DNA from: Lepeophtheirus salmonis
Taxonomy: Eukaryota > Arthropoda > Copepoda > Siphonostomatoida > Caligidae
DNA: 64,000 nt
Reading direction: 5' to 3'
NCBI RefSeq assembly: GCF_016086655.4
Contig: NC_052131.2
Location: forward strand, 36,457,705-36,521,704
The notes beneath the pieces are model-generated. The model did no database searches, was not told the DNA's origin, and saw only the letters and a program-made list of their open reading frames with translations. A program made the translations under genes and the position numbers. How positions within the stretch are numbered: the stretch's first letter is position 1; every line of letters begins with the position of its first letter. Positions 1 through 11,409 of the stretch are shown here, piece by piece.

Positions 1-408
1 CAAGATGAATGGATATCCCTGGATGGACCCTCTATCCTCATTCGTGCTCTCATGGATCATGTTTCCAAACTTAAAATCAAAGCCTCCTTTCTTATGTCTG
101 CACTCATTCAAGAAAATCCATCCAAATTTGCTCGTTTATTTTCCTCCATGGGTACGCATATACAACTTGCTGCACTTATTGTCCAAGACACCTCAAATGA
201 GCAAGTGGCCATGGCTCTACATACTCTTTTGAAACATTCCGAGGACTCCTCAGTTCTAAGTGACATTACAGAAAATCCTGAACTGATGTCTACCCTCTCC
301 AAAAACGTTAAAAACATGGCTAGCAGGGAAGAATGCATTGAGGAACGAGATTATTACATAAAAATACTTGACATGTGTTTTGGAAAACCTGAGGGTCTAG
401 ATCGATGA
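1..408 (+). CDS. HSPBP1: HSPBP1/Fes1-type Hsp70 nucleotide exchange factor, C-terminal exon (partial)
   Basis: The reading frame is open from base 1, beginning QDEWISLDGPS, and ends at TGA 406-408, so about 135 C-terminal residues are in the window. The order of motifs LDGPSILIRAL, KLKIKASFL, SMGTHIQLAALI and a final LDR matches the last armadillo-like repeats and tail of animal HSPBP1, whose human form also ends in DR. The family binds the Hsp70 nucleotide-binding domain in the cytosol, speeds ADP release and opposes CHIP-dependent ubiquitination of clients. The helical repeat character is clear; the N-terminal part must lie left of the window. No canonical AATAAA follows in the roughly 100 bases before the opposing gene. 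The end of this exon is only about 100 bases from the last visible exon of a minus-strand FN3 gene. Recognition is from memory of the family, not a search, but the match runs over the whole exon. Confidence 0.85.
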   Translation, partial: QDEWISLDGPSILIRALMDHVSKLKIKASFLMSALIQENPSKFARLFSSMGTHIQLAALIVQDTSNEQVAMALHTLLKHSEDSSVLSDITENPELMSTLSKNVKNMASREECIEERDYYIKILDMCFGKPEGLDR

Positions 409-505
409 TTCAATCCGGATATTGTTAAATTATTTTGTGATAATTATAATGTAATGTAATTATGATTTAATCTTTCCTATTATAATATAATGAATGAACT
501 ATTTG

Positions 506-3500
506 TCAACTTAAGTGCGACTCACCCTGATGTTTCATCACTATTCTTGAATGTGAGACTTGATATCCTTTAGCACAAGGGTCCTCATTCCAAATTAATG
601 TGATGGTTGTTGCTGTGGAATTTGTGACCTGAATGCCTAGGACTTTATTCTTCGTTCCTCCTGTTCGAAATTTTTTTTCTACAGGTACTACGTCTCCCAA
701 TTCCGGTGATGCAATGGCCAACTTGAAGAAACAGCAAATTATTTTAAGTACTGAATGAACTTATTCGGTTAAGGTATTTAAGTCTTACCGTGTAGTCCGT
801 GCAATTTTTGAGACCTTTAGCGAGAAAGGAGATTTGTCCCGAAGAAAGTAGTTTCCCATCTTGGATACTAAAATATTCTCTATCCTCATCATCGCTGTAT
901 ACATTAGAAACGTGAACATTATAGTCATCAGCTTTTAAACATGGGTACTCTGATGAGTCCCATGAAAACTGAACCTCACTGGCTTTGGATATGCTTATGT
1001 TAATGTATTGCAATTCGAATATATTTGAAATTATAGGACGTGTAGTTAAAAAGAAAGATGTTCCTTTTTCACTTGTAGTAGACTCAAACTCTGTTTTAAT
1101 GGAAATTTCATATTTAGAACAAGGCTCTAAATCAGTAATTAAATACGTTCCTCCATCACCGTGAGGAATTTTTTCATCCTCCCTTACAAAGTCTATAAAA
1201 CTAAGAATAAAGGCCGTTGAACAGGCGATATTACTTTCGTCCCAAGCAATTTTCACAGATGTTGTATCCGAATCTATTTGTTCTATAACTGAGGGTGGGT
1301 CAGGAGCACCAATAGAATCATTTAAAGATTTTGTCTCTTTTATTCCAAAGGGATAAATGGAATCTAAATCCATCTCCACTTCATGTCCTTGTTCATTGAC
1401 ATTTAACTTAACATCATAATAGCGACATTTGTCAATATTTTTAAGAGAGGCTAATTCTAAATATAAATATATCTCGGCTTCATTTTCTGAATGCTCAACA
1501 ACGGATGGAGTCCAATCTCCTTCACCATGTAGACGTGTGTAAAGTGTAAAAGATCTACGAGTCACACAATCCCCACGCACAAAGATATCTTTGGGATTGA
1601 TAAAATAGATAATTTTATCACTATCCGTTTGAAAAGATCTTTGAATACCATTGGAAGGAGTAGGTAAAAGACTCAATGATCGAATAGTTACAATGGGACG
1701 TGCTTTACCCAAAGAGATCACAGCCTCTCCCGTGGGTTCATGAATGGCCTTTAAAACATACGTATTTTCAATACATGGGACAACAGATACGTTCAAGGAT
1801 TTCTGAATCTGAAAGTAGTTGAAAGCAAGAAATTAGTAAATGTAACTCCTATCTTATGATAAAATAATTTTTTAAGGGATAGTTTTGAAATTTGAGACTA
1901 TCACTTTGTTTCTCTACCTCCCTCTATTTCCAATAAATTGGTATATTTGCATCTTTTTCTATAATAATAGTGAGTCAGCAAATAGTGCTTATAAGTTTTC
2001 ATGCTTCACAGATAGGGTTGATCTCATCCATTGGTACACTTAATTTAAATTATAATAACTTCGAAATTTACTCGTCGATTGTCTTCAAACTCAGTGAAAG
2101 AGAGGTTTTGTGACTCAAGATTCCTCTTTAAAGTTTCGACTCAATTAAAAACAAAATAAACGAGAACAAGTAAAATGGTGCAACAAAGGAGTGAATTTTT
2201 GAAGATTGTCTAACATAGAATGTACCCTATGGCCAACCCCCCAACCCCCCACCCGGGTGCAGTCGAACCACTGTTTATCGTGAAACAGGCGAATTCTGTC
2301 CTTCCTTTTTTGAGGAGAGGAAAGAGTGGCTCAATGCAGATGCTTATCTTCAGGATAAGAAGGTACTAACTTGGCCCTGAGAAAAGTCCTTGCATTACTC
2401 TATCTAGGGGTGTCTGGAGGAGAAAAGGCTGTGTGCTACTCCTCACAGGAGTGTCCAGTCTCTAGAGGTTTCCATCAAGAAGGAGTTGTTGACCAAGCTC
2501 TAGTCTGACTACATATTCGAGGTCTGCAAGGGATTTAGGCCTCGTATTGAGGCAATTATTAGAGCTGATGGCTCAGATATTGAATAAAAGTTTTGCCAAG
2601 CATGATTTTCAGATGATTTTGTTCAATAAGTGTCCTCACAAAACCTCTTTGAAAAATTGAAAATAATCAAATGTGTACCAATTGATAAGATCAACCCTAC
2701 ACTTTTTTTGATAATTGTAGGAGTACTAAGACTCTTCTTTCTTCATCAAGCTTATTTGAATTTTTTAAGCAGCTTTCAACTCCTCATTTCAGAAAAAAAA
2801 AATTCATTTTTGTGAAATCCTACTAAAAATGAAATTATTTTCGAGTCATAACATCATTAATGCATAAATAAATGTACTTTGAGACAAGATTTTTATTCTG
2901 ACTCTCCATTTGATTAAAACAATATTCAATTTTTTGAGTCCTACATTATAATTCTATGTAGGAGTCATTTGAGCCGTATGGCCAATGGGTTATTATCTTT
3001 GTGAAAAGGTCGATAAATGGCATGATTTGCAACTTTTTGTATCTTAAATCCCATATTTATATATAAAAAAGTATGCATAGCTAACTACATTACAAGTTAG
3101 TTTATCATTACTTACTATATTACATATAATTCAGTTATATTTTCCTAAGAAATCATTCCCCAATAATGTATGTCAAAGTATTGATTCATTTTATTTGTGA
3201 TTTTTTATGGAAAAATAATTCAGGGTCTATTTGCATTCCCACGCCCTCCATGAAAAGTACCAAAATGAGACAACAAAATTAAGTATGTTGTATAATCGTT
3301 AGAGTGTAAATAGAAAAGAAAGATTATTCCTTACATATGGATCCATAATGAGGACTGCCATTTCATCTTCTCGATCCAAATTTGCGACAATTTGAACTTC
3401 ATCGAAACAAAGACTCCAGTCTGTCTCCTTCCAGAGTTCTCTCCATGACACTTGAACATTCTCTTCGTCTAAAATATCAAAATGTAGGAAAGAGTTTTTA

Positions 3501-3607
3501 TCTCCATTTAGAGTTGGAGGATCGAAACACTCGTAATTCTCTTCGTAGGCCTCAACAGGAATCCCCACGAGTAGAATGATGCAGGAGAGTAGGAAATATA
3601 GAAACAT
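506..3607 (-). CDS. Secreted or membrane protein with repeated fibronectin type III domains (3 exons visible, probably partial)
   Basis: Three exons read in order on the minus strand. Exon 1 (3607-3335) starts at an ATG, encodes a signal peptide MFLYFLLSCIILLVGIPVEA and ends at a GTAAGG donor. Exon 2 (1808-789, 340 codons) starts after an actactttcag acceptor and ends at GTAAGA. Exon 3 starts at 721 after ttcttcaag. All joins are phase 0. The product holds about five FN3 units: the first spans exons 1-2, three are in exon 2 (one linker is APDPP), and the last begins in exon 3. Each unit pairs a Trp-strand cysteine (WSLCF, GDC, IAC, YPC, DPC) with a second one before a Y-x-V strand (PCIENTY, DKCRYYDV, EPCSKYEI, KNCTDYTV), suggesting a disulphide per domain. 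Several N-glycosylation sequons fit an extracellular protein. Exon 3 either stops at 506-508 or is spliced at a CAGG|GTGAGT donor (exon end 526) in mid-domain; I favour splicing. The ligand and exact family are not recognised. Confidence 0.8.
2015..2697 (+). mobile_element. Mariner-type deletion element, family 1, in FN3 intron 1
   Basis: The ends are near-perfect inverted repeats (GGGTTGATCTCATCCATTGG on the left; the right end reads the same inward with two or three differences), each flanked by TA (2013-2014 and 2698-2699), the target duplication of the Tc1/mariner superfamily. The 683-bp body keeps the 5' leader and the 3' coding tail (AAGGGATTTAGGCCTCGTAT, then a stop) of a mariner-like transposase but has lost the centre. 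It lies antisense to the host gene within its first intron. It is dead but structurally complete at both ends. Confidence 0.85.
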
Positions 3608-3894
3608 AGTGTCACTTCTTATCTAATCCCTCGAGTGGAACCTTCAATTTCACATGTTTTTAAGGATCCAGAATACAGTTAATCTTTTTTTTTTGTTTTT
3701 ATTCACGAATGTACTTGACTAATGATAAATAATGACTTGGAATGTTATCTCATGCCGATCAGAGGAGAGCACAGGTGAGTACTAGCAATAACATTCATGG
3801 AGTGAAACCCACTACTTCTTCCTCATCACAAATGAATAATGGTGATGATGATAGGAGTAAGGAGTCGTATTGAACACAGAGGGTTGATGGAAAC

Positions 3895-3960
3895 ATTTAC
3901 CGGCCGCTATGTATAATGCGCACGCTGGCGTACGCGATGGCCTGTCCTCCTGTACTAATA
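3895..3960. promoter_or_regulatory. CpG-dense patch upstream of the FN3 gene, candidate promoter
   Basis: About 290 bases upstream of the FN3 start codon is a short patch with CGGCCG, GCGCACG and GTACGCGATGG, strikingly CpG-rich in an AT-rich region. On the minus strand it includes a TATA-like ATTATACAT. It may be the core promoter of the FN3 gene. A strong plus-strand donor-like CACAG|GTGAGT at about 3771 leaves room for a divergent plus-strand transcript. Both are inference from position and composition. Confidence 0.3.
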
Positions 3961-4164
3961 TAATCACCGTACTTGCATAATGGAATTTACCTTAGATTTG
4001 ATATGCAGGAGCAAACACTTTACCTCCTGACTCTCTTTCAGTTCTTCTTTTCATGCATCATAGGCTTAGTTTTAAGAGTCGGAGAGTGAGTCAAAGAGGG
4101 AAAAGAAAAAAATAATCGTATGATCAGTTGCTTAAAAAATGAAAAAAAATAAACCCCTTTTGGG

Positions 4165-4210
4165 TTAAAAAAATGAGGCGACCTACCCATGGAGTAGGTA
4201 GGTCATTTTA
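4165..4210. repeat. Short imperfect hairpin
   Basis: AAAATGA plus GACCTACC is mirrored by GGTAGGTCATTTT around a CATGGAG loop; the left arm carries three extra bases. About 150 bases on, a second inverted pair, ATTGGGGTGCAT / ATGTACCCCAAT, lies near 4343-4369. Neither matches a known RNA; both may be MITE remnants. Confidence 0.4.
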
Positions 4211-4551
4211 TATAAATATACATATGTAAAAATATCCTATAGGCTATAATTAGCAAAGATGAGTGAATAGAATGACGAAGAGTTTATACAACTTTTTGAT
4301 TGTCCATTTTTGTTTAAATTCATCTATTGTAAAATGGCCATTGGGGTGCATTTAATGTACCCCAATTTTTATATTTTTAAGGAAATAATTGAAGGAGTTT
4401 AAACCCCAAAATATAATTAAATCTATTCCTATTTTTGGACTTCTAGTGATAAAAAAATACTATTCTAAAATTCATTGAAGCATACCATCAACTAGGACTG
4501 TAAGTGTTCTGCTATTTTGTCCTTCCGTTCATTTTTATTAATGTTCAGCGT

Positions 4552-4970
4552 TCATCCATTATATCCGTTCTGTTCCACGTTCCAATCATAAGGTTGTACC
4601 ATATACACTGTACGACAGCAAATTGCGATTTCCACTTTGATTCGCGTCCAGCCCAGCAAAAAGTCAAGAAAAACTGGACCGTGGACTAGTTGAGAAACTC
4701 CATGAACAAACGCTACCTCGCCTACCCGGTTGATTAGGTTCCCAGCCTCTGTGGATCGTGGTATCAGACGGGTAGAGTAAGCCCAGTATTGGTTTCCAAA
4801 AGCCTGAAAATTGAGCAAGGAGTACCAGGATGTCCTCAAGGATGTGGTCTTGCCTTGGGTGAATTTAAACTCACTATGTGCTCCACCAGGATTCCGCTCC
4901 CATATTTTTAGTGGACCAATTGATGAGCCTCGGGCCCATGATTCAGAATTATTTGAACTGGTCAATATGT
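4552..4970. other. GC-richer segment of unknown origin
   Basis: This stretch is clearly less AT-rich than its surroundings and stays open for 137 codons on the minus strand, but that frame has no ATG at its start and matches nothing I know. On the plus strand a short reading EYQDVLKDVVLPWVN resembles a motif seen in mariner-family transposases, and an upstream FHFDSRPAQQ vaguely resembles the motif around the second catalytic Asp. The order is wrong for one element. It is probably scrambled transposon sequence, with low certainty. Confidence 0.25.
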
Positions 4971-6370
4971 TTTAGTTCATATAATGTTCGATAATATACT
5001 TCAAAAAGTGCCCCCCAAAGCCAACAAAGACACAACAAAAAATGCACATTTATGTCAGCTGTTAAATCTTTTTATATTCGGACTCATGGGGGTTTATAGT
5101 ATTTAATACAGCGGTTAAAAAGGGCTGTCATTATTAGGTAGCCCCCAATAAGTTTGGCCTTCTTTCTTTCTTTTTAAAGAAAGGTTTTTATATGTAATTA
5201 ACATACACATACACATATATTAGACGCCCACCAAATAAATACATAGCCGGAGAAGGTAGGAGAGGTCATGGTAATTATGGTTATTTAGACCAAAGGCAAT
5301 CATACTTGATTTCTAGAAAGAGGGATGGACAGATGGAAAGGAAGTCCATGTTTTATGGCCCTTATTTCCTGTAGGTAAAGCAATGATATCAGCTGAAACT
5401 AAGCTACAATCAATCATGGGAATAATATCCAAAATATAATCAAAAGAAAAATAAATTGAAGGGGGATTGGAAAACAGTGACAGGAGCACCTATGCTAAGG
5501 ATACAATATCCTCTTATGTACATTATACAGTATACATTGATTTCATCTTTTAAAATAAGTAAATTCAGGTAAAAAATAAAATTAACAATAACAAAATAAG
5601 AGAAGAGCAAAAAAACAACACTTCAAAAGAATTTAATGTCGTGTCTTGAGGGACTCTAAAATATATATTTCCTTAGTAAAGAATGAATATATTATATATG
5701 TAGTAGAGCGTACCCGTATTATGTAAATATGATTTATTAATGCTTTAAATAACTTCAGAATTTAGTAATACTATTCGATAGACTACATACTAATTACAAA
5801 TATTTATGACCCTCCATCAACCATAATGAAGATACTTATTAAGACTAACTTGCTAATCTTCTTCCTAATTCCCTTTTTTTTAATTCACATTTAATATACT
5901 TTCTCCCTTTTTCTGATTGTAAAATAGTTCAATTTTTTAATTTATAATTTTAGTTGTTGCATTTTCGAATGTACAAACCATACTTTTAAAAAGCATTGAG
6001 ACACGGGGAATCGATCTTGTTCAATGAAAAAAAAAATCAACTTATTAGCGAAACAACAAACCTGTCCTCCAGCGCCCAAAAATTTGGTCTGATCAGAATG
6101 AAACTTGTGCCTTAAGTACGTAGCTTAGAATTCTAAACAACTTTTATATTATGTCTAATGTCTGTATCTGTCTCCGTTTTTGAAATAAATACCCTATCCT
6201 ATCCGTTTTTATTAGCTATTGTATTTATGTACTTTATAATATTATGGTAGCTGTCTGTCCGCGGATACGCAAGTTAGTATTAGTATTCTTAGTATGTGCA
6301 TAATAAAATAATTCGCAATGAAATATATATATTATGGACACATCCTAATTCAATAATAAAATATTGTTAT
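4970..6370. other. Gene-free AT-rich stretch
   Basis: I see no coding frame or RNA gene here. It holds short homopolymer runs and an (AC/AT)-rich patch near 5200. Nothing else is supportable. Confidence 0.5.
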
Positions 6371-6377
6371 AGTAATA

Positions 6378-6826
6378 CATGTAAATCCGGTGTTTTTTTT
6401 TAGCCGGCCCGTTAATTTGTATGATAAAGAATGAATTTTATTTTCCTTAGCAGTTGTCATTGTTATTTAATTTCTGAGTAGTGTACATCCTTTCCTTAAT
6501 AAATTCACAATATTCAAAACCTGTTTGAACGTTCGTGTGTGCTGATAAAAGACGGAGCGTAGCCCTGAGGATTTGTTGCAGATTTATAATTGTAAGTCCT
6601 TGTTCAACTGAGAGTAGAATTGGGGATCGACATCGGTGTAATTCTAGACAAAGCCCTTGTTTATATCCTTTTTTCCTTCCTCTCTTCTCAAAGCTGATTG
6701 GTGCTGATCTAATGAAACGTCATGAGCATTATTCTTTCTCTCCTCCAAAAATTCTTCAAATTGTCTGAGTTACCATGTTGATTTTCGGTTTCTTTTTTTA
6801 ACATGCCCATTCCACACTGGATTTTC
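6378..6826 (-). repeat. TATA-bearing dispersed repeat (family 6), copy 1
   Basis: About 450 bp matching copies at 7655, 37765 and, in opposite orientation, 9795. Read on the minus strand it contains GGATATAAACAAGG about 30 bp before a conserved block, and it ends toward the lower coordinate at a GGGCCGGCT motif. A conserved TATA box in a several-hundred-bp unit without coding potential suggests a solo LTR or a promoter-bearing non-autonomous element; I could not fix its termini. A short ORF here is a repeat artefact. Confidence 0.6.
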
Positions 6827-6835
6827 ACATTTCGT

Positions 6836-7113
6836 AACCGGCTTGCTAGAATTTTCAATTTGATGTATTCTACCGACTGCTGCCAAGGCAGGCAGATTTT
6901 GACAAAACACGCAACTACTCATAGTCTATGACGTCACCATTGCTAGAATTTTCAACTTAATCTATCGTACTGTCTCTTGGGCAAGAAAAACAGATTTTTA
7001 CAAAACACGCAACCACATATACACTCTGACGTGAATATTAAAAAACATGGGGGAAGTCAAACATCAGTCGTACACGCGTTATGGTATAACCTTGTATTTC
7101 ATTTAGCTTTGGG
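6836..7113 (+). mobile_element. MITE with paired TGACGTCA boxes, copy 1
   Basis: Two tandem units of about 110 bp each begin TTGCTAGAATTTTCAA and end with a TGACGTCA or TGACGTGA box. The right end carries AACCTTGTATTTC, the terminal repeat seen intact in the copy at 26691-26990. The left terminal repeat is missing here. Related copies are at 44110 and 60794. Confidence 0.7.
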
Positions 7114-7114
7114 T

Positions 7115-7650
7115 TCTAGTAGATTATGTAAGTCCATCAAAATGAATTGACTTTACTGTTCATAATTAGCAGGAATGTAAGTCAAACATAAGAGATAATA
7201 AGGTAGATATTTGTGTGCTATAATTGAAGATGTCAAGAATTAATCGATGCAGATTTTATTTTGAAAAATCAATCTAATAAAAACAAAAGTACAATATTGA
7301 TTTAGAACCTTGATTTTTTTACATTTATTTAATCATACTGTATTTAATATTCTTCAAATAATGAAGTTTCAAGATGGTTCTTAGAAAAGGTAATGTTTCA
7401 TTCAATACTCTCTTTAAAAATGATTGGGACATATTTTGAATGGTACATATTTAAATCAACTATATACTGATTGAATGATGTATTTTTATATTGTCAGGAT
7501 TTTTGGGTCTTTTTATATTACTTTTTTTAATAAATTGTATTTGAAAATTCATCTTCTTTCTTTTCTCAAATGACCTTTTTTTCCTTTAAGGGTGAGACCT
7601 ATTGGAAGTGCGGGCCCACATTTGCAACTGTGGTTGCAATGGCCAGTTTT
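7115..7650. other. Gene-free AT-rich stretch
   Basis: No coding signal or recognised repeat is seen between the MITE copy and the next family 6 copy. Confidence 0.5.
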
Positions 7651-7654
7651 TTAC

Positions 7655-8117
7655 ATATACACTGATGAAAATTCGGTGTATTTTTAGCTGGCCCGTTTTT
7701 TTTTTGGTAGTTTAAAGAAGGAATTTTCTTTTCCTTAGTAGTTGTCATTATTATTTTATTCCTGAGCAGTGAGCTTCCTTTCCTATATAGATTCAATTAT
7801 ATTGAAAACCTGATTGAACACTCGTGTTTGCTAATAAAAGAGAGAGCATTATCCCGAGGATGTGTTGCAGAGTTATAATTAATAGTAAGTCCTTTTTGGA
7901 CTCGGAGTAGAATTGGGGTCGACATTGGAGTAATTCTAACAAATGTCCTTCTTTATATCCTTTTCTCCTTCCTCCATTGTCACAGCTGATTGTAGCTGAT
8001 GTAATAAAACGTTATTGCCATGATTCTTTCTCTCCTATAAAACATTCTTCAAATTGCCAGGGTTACTATTATGATTTTTCGGTTTTTTAGTATGCCCATT
8101 CCACATTGGATTTTCCT
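7655..8117 (-). repeat. TATA-bearing dispersed repeat (family 6), copy 2
   Basis: A second copy in the same orientation as copy 1 and about 1.3 kb away. On the minus strand it keeps AGGATATAAAGAAGGACATT and the downstream block ending GGGCCAGCT. The two copies align over nearly their full length with scattered differences, so they are old. Confidence 0.6.
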
Positions 8118-8119
8118 AT

Positions 8120-9790
8120 ATATATTCTTTACTAATAAAGCAAAGTATGTCCGTCTGCATGTCATTTTTGAGATACTTGATCTAAGAAATAACAATACCA
8201 TCGAGCGTACGCATCATAAAAAAAAAGTATTTGTATGGAGTTATATCAAATGCTATCTAAAAATGAACAAAATCTTGCAAGCGTTCAAGTTAACTCATTT
8301 TCTAAATGTATTAAACATTAAAAAGTTATGGACAAAAAAAAAAAAAGTCGGATCAAATTGCTCTTTCATTTTTTTTCAGGTTGATAAAAATTGATGTCCA
8401 AGAAAATTTTAGATTTCTAGATAACATAAGCTTATTTAGAGTTTATTTAAAGATTGCTTTGTATATAAATTTGACTCATAAAAATTGAAGTTTAACTTAA
8501 ATATATGTAATTTTTACCCCTTTTTTTTTTTTTTTCATCAAACGTCAATTTTCATTCTTTGAGAAAAAATGACGCCAAACGATACATTAAACCTAAATTT
8601 TTTGACATTAATATTATTTCATAATTCCTTTTCAATTTTTGGAAGATTTTATTACATAATATTTGCAAAAATGAACCATTTATGAAGGGTTCTTTTTTTT
8701 ATTCTCCATCACTTTTTTTTGCAAGTGCGAAAAAAATCTTGTTAGGTTTGTCCTCCTCCTTACAATTCCAATAAATGTTATTTTCTACTTTTTTTTGCAA
8801 AAGTGATGCAAAAAAGTTCTTTGAAATTTTATTCGCCATGTTCAATTCGGCAATTTTTTGACAAATATAAAGAAGGACTTCTTATCTAAACAAATGTTTT
8901 GCCCATAGATACGAACAGGTGGCAGTCAATATGATTTCCCACTCTTTCCTTGGCCTGAGCAACGCTGGGTAACCCTTTGCTAATATATATATGAATAGAG
9001 AATTTTTTTTTAAATCGTTGTTGTCCATTATTCAGAGGTCTGTCTGGTTTGATACTTCCATTTACTGCACAGAATAGAGAAACATTGCTTATTTTAATCT
9101 AACTTCCCTTGTACATAGGTGTTTAATGACTTCTATCAAGAGCCAATTCAGTGATATAGATATCTACAAATAATATATGTATTATAGAATTCAAAATTTA
9201 GGACAATACATATCAATCAAAAAATATTAAACAATAGATTAATTAACATAGTTTGGCTCAAATTAAATTTTTCTAATAATTATGTTTCGTATCTGGAATT
9301 CATTTATTGGAATTTCCGTCTTTGTAAAATCATGGGCAAATGAAATGGTATGTCGATTGGGACATTCAAGTTGAAGATAAATCATGTAACTTTGTCGTTT
9401 TTAGTAAACATTCCATCAAAATTTCCATCAGATTATAATAAACCAACATCAAGAGAAAGACCAGATCTAACGTCAAAATGTACAAATCAGTTATTTATAA
9501 ATAATGCTTTGTAGATTCACGAAAAATTAATTTGTTTTGTAGATGTACTACAATAACACGTATATCTATCAAATATATGCTATTCACATGCTGAGAGGCT
9601 CTGAAAACACTAAAAAAATAAAATAATAAAGATTTATACTTGACATGTTAACAGGCAAGCCAAATAAATGTTAGATGATTAAATTTCAATTTTTTGATTG
9701 TTTTTCCTTATTTTCTATGTATGTATATTAATTTCAGGTAAGATATTCAATTTCCTAAGATCCCTTTTTGGAGTATATATTAGCCAAGGA
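8120..9790. other. Gene-free AT-rich stretch
   Basis: A 107-codon plus-strand frame starting near 8071 is built from repeat and A-rich sequence and has no recognisable domain. Homopolymer A/T runs are frequent (8521, 8697). No gene is supported. Confidence 0.5.
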
Positions 9791-9794
9791 ACAT

Positions 9795-10080
9795 GAATAG
9801 AGGCATCTGAAGGGTCATGACCTGCTATGCTAATCTGGAGGATTTGGAGCATTAAAAAACAACAACGAGAATCTACATGGCAGTCCGGACAATTTGAAAA
9901 ATGTCTTGGAAGAGAGCAGTTTAGTTGTCATGACGTTTAATTATATCAGCTACAATAAGCCGTAACAAGAGAGGAAAGGATAGAAGGATATAAACAAGGA
10001 CATTTGCTAGAAATAGAAAAAAGGATGTTCAGTACTCAGCAATTAAATAATTAAAATGACAACAGTTTTGGATAAGAAAA
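9795..10080 (+). repeat. TATA-bearing dispersed repeat (family 6), copy 3, deleted
   Basis: This copy is in the opposite orientation to the others. It keeps GGATATAAACAAGGACATTT, then jumps across a deletion to the AAGGATGTTCAGTACTCAGC end block. Persistence of the TATA region in three of four copies is why I consider a promoter function. Confidence 0.55.
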
Positions 10081-10084
10081 TTTA

Positions 10085-11405
10085 ATAAATACATCAGATT
10101 TATATCACTCGTGATCCCTCAACATGTTTTGATTTTAAAAAAGAAAAGAAAAGAACACGTGGCTCGATCTGTATCCTTTTTAGAGGGATGGAATTTGTGT
10201 ATGTTTTGAAAGGTTAAAAAAATGTCCCAGAATTATCCGTACATTCTATTGGTAATATAAAATCCAATAAAAAGGAGGGATGTATATATATTGAAATTAA
10301 CAAATTTAAATTACTTTTAGTAATAGTTAAACTTTGAGTAAATTGTCAACATATATTTATTTTTAAAAGAACAACACCTTTACCCGGGACAAGATGACAA
10401 AAAAGGACGTCTTCATCTTTTCAGACTGGTTCTACTTTGTTAGCACCACGTGGACGATCTCTCAGTTTATTTTTCTACATTTCTTTCCTTCATTTTTTTC
10501 CCCCTTTCTTGAAAAGTATCATATTCTTGGGGCCATATTTTTTTTTTTTTTACATAATAAAATATTATCGTATATTATAATATAAACTTATGTATTTATA
10601 TAGAGGAAAGATATTTGCAGGTAAATTTAGTATATGAAAAAATGAGGTTAAGGAATCTTAATCTCTTTCCGTAGAAACATAGACTGAGTCATGTAGTTAA
10701 ATGAAAATGCTTCAGGAAGATTTTATTTGTATATATATTAGGATGTAAATTCTAAGTATTTTTTTGCGTACCATTTTTGTTATTTTTTGTAGTTGACAAC
10801 CTGAGCAGTGCTTTTATTTATCAAAGTATTTATTTGTATTTTTAATCATCGATTTTTAAAGATCCTTACCTTTTCACAGAAAAAGTAAATTTTTTCGAAT
10901 AAAAATTCAAAAATCCGCAGATATTCACTGAAAATTAAATATTGAACTTATTAACAATATAAGATGTTCGTATTATATTGTATTATAACGAATAAAAGAA
11001 TATTTTTTGGAGCAATTATCGTAATACAAATTTCATATGTCTTATTTGGTTCAATAAATCCTCGATTGTCTTATAAAAATTACTAGGGACAACATTTAAG
11101 GTCCGGTCCTGTTGATTGAAAGTTCAAAGTACTGATCGTACGTGTCTTAAGACTGGAATGGACTGTATCTAATAAATAAGGTCTAACACATTACTAGTCA
11201 ATTGTCATTGGATTTAGTATGAGGGAGGTATATTGCAAAGACTAGTTTAAATATGAATTTCATTTCAAATTTGAAAAAAGAAATTTCCAAAGAATAAGAA
11301 ATAAGTTCAAATTTTATTTTGCTAAATAATATAACTTTACGTTAGAGTACAAGGCCCAGGCCAAGTATTTCACATGCATCACAAAAAATTAAACTGGACC
11401 TTGTA
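10085..11405. other. Gene-free AT-rich stretch
   Basis: There are only short frames without domain content. A GGTCCGGTCC stretch at about 11100 suggests a worn edge of the GGTC-rich repeat that follows. Confidence 0.45.
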
Positions 11406-11409
11406 TAGG

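Noticed and set aside
8071..8394. 107-codon plus-strand open frame
   Set aside because: It starts within a family 6 repeat and ends in poly-A tracts; the sister repeat copies do not keep it open.
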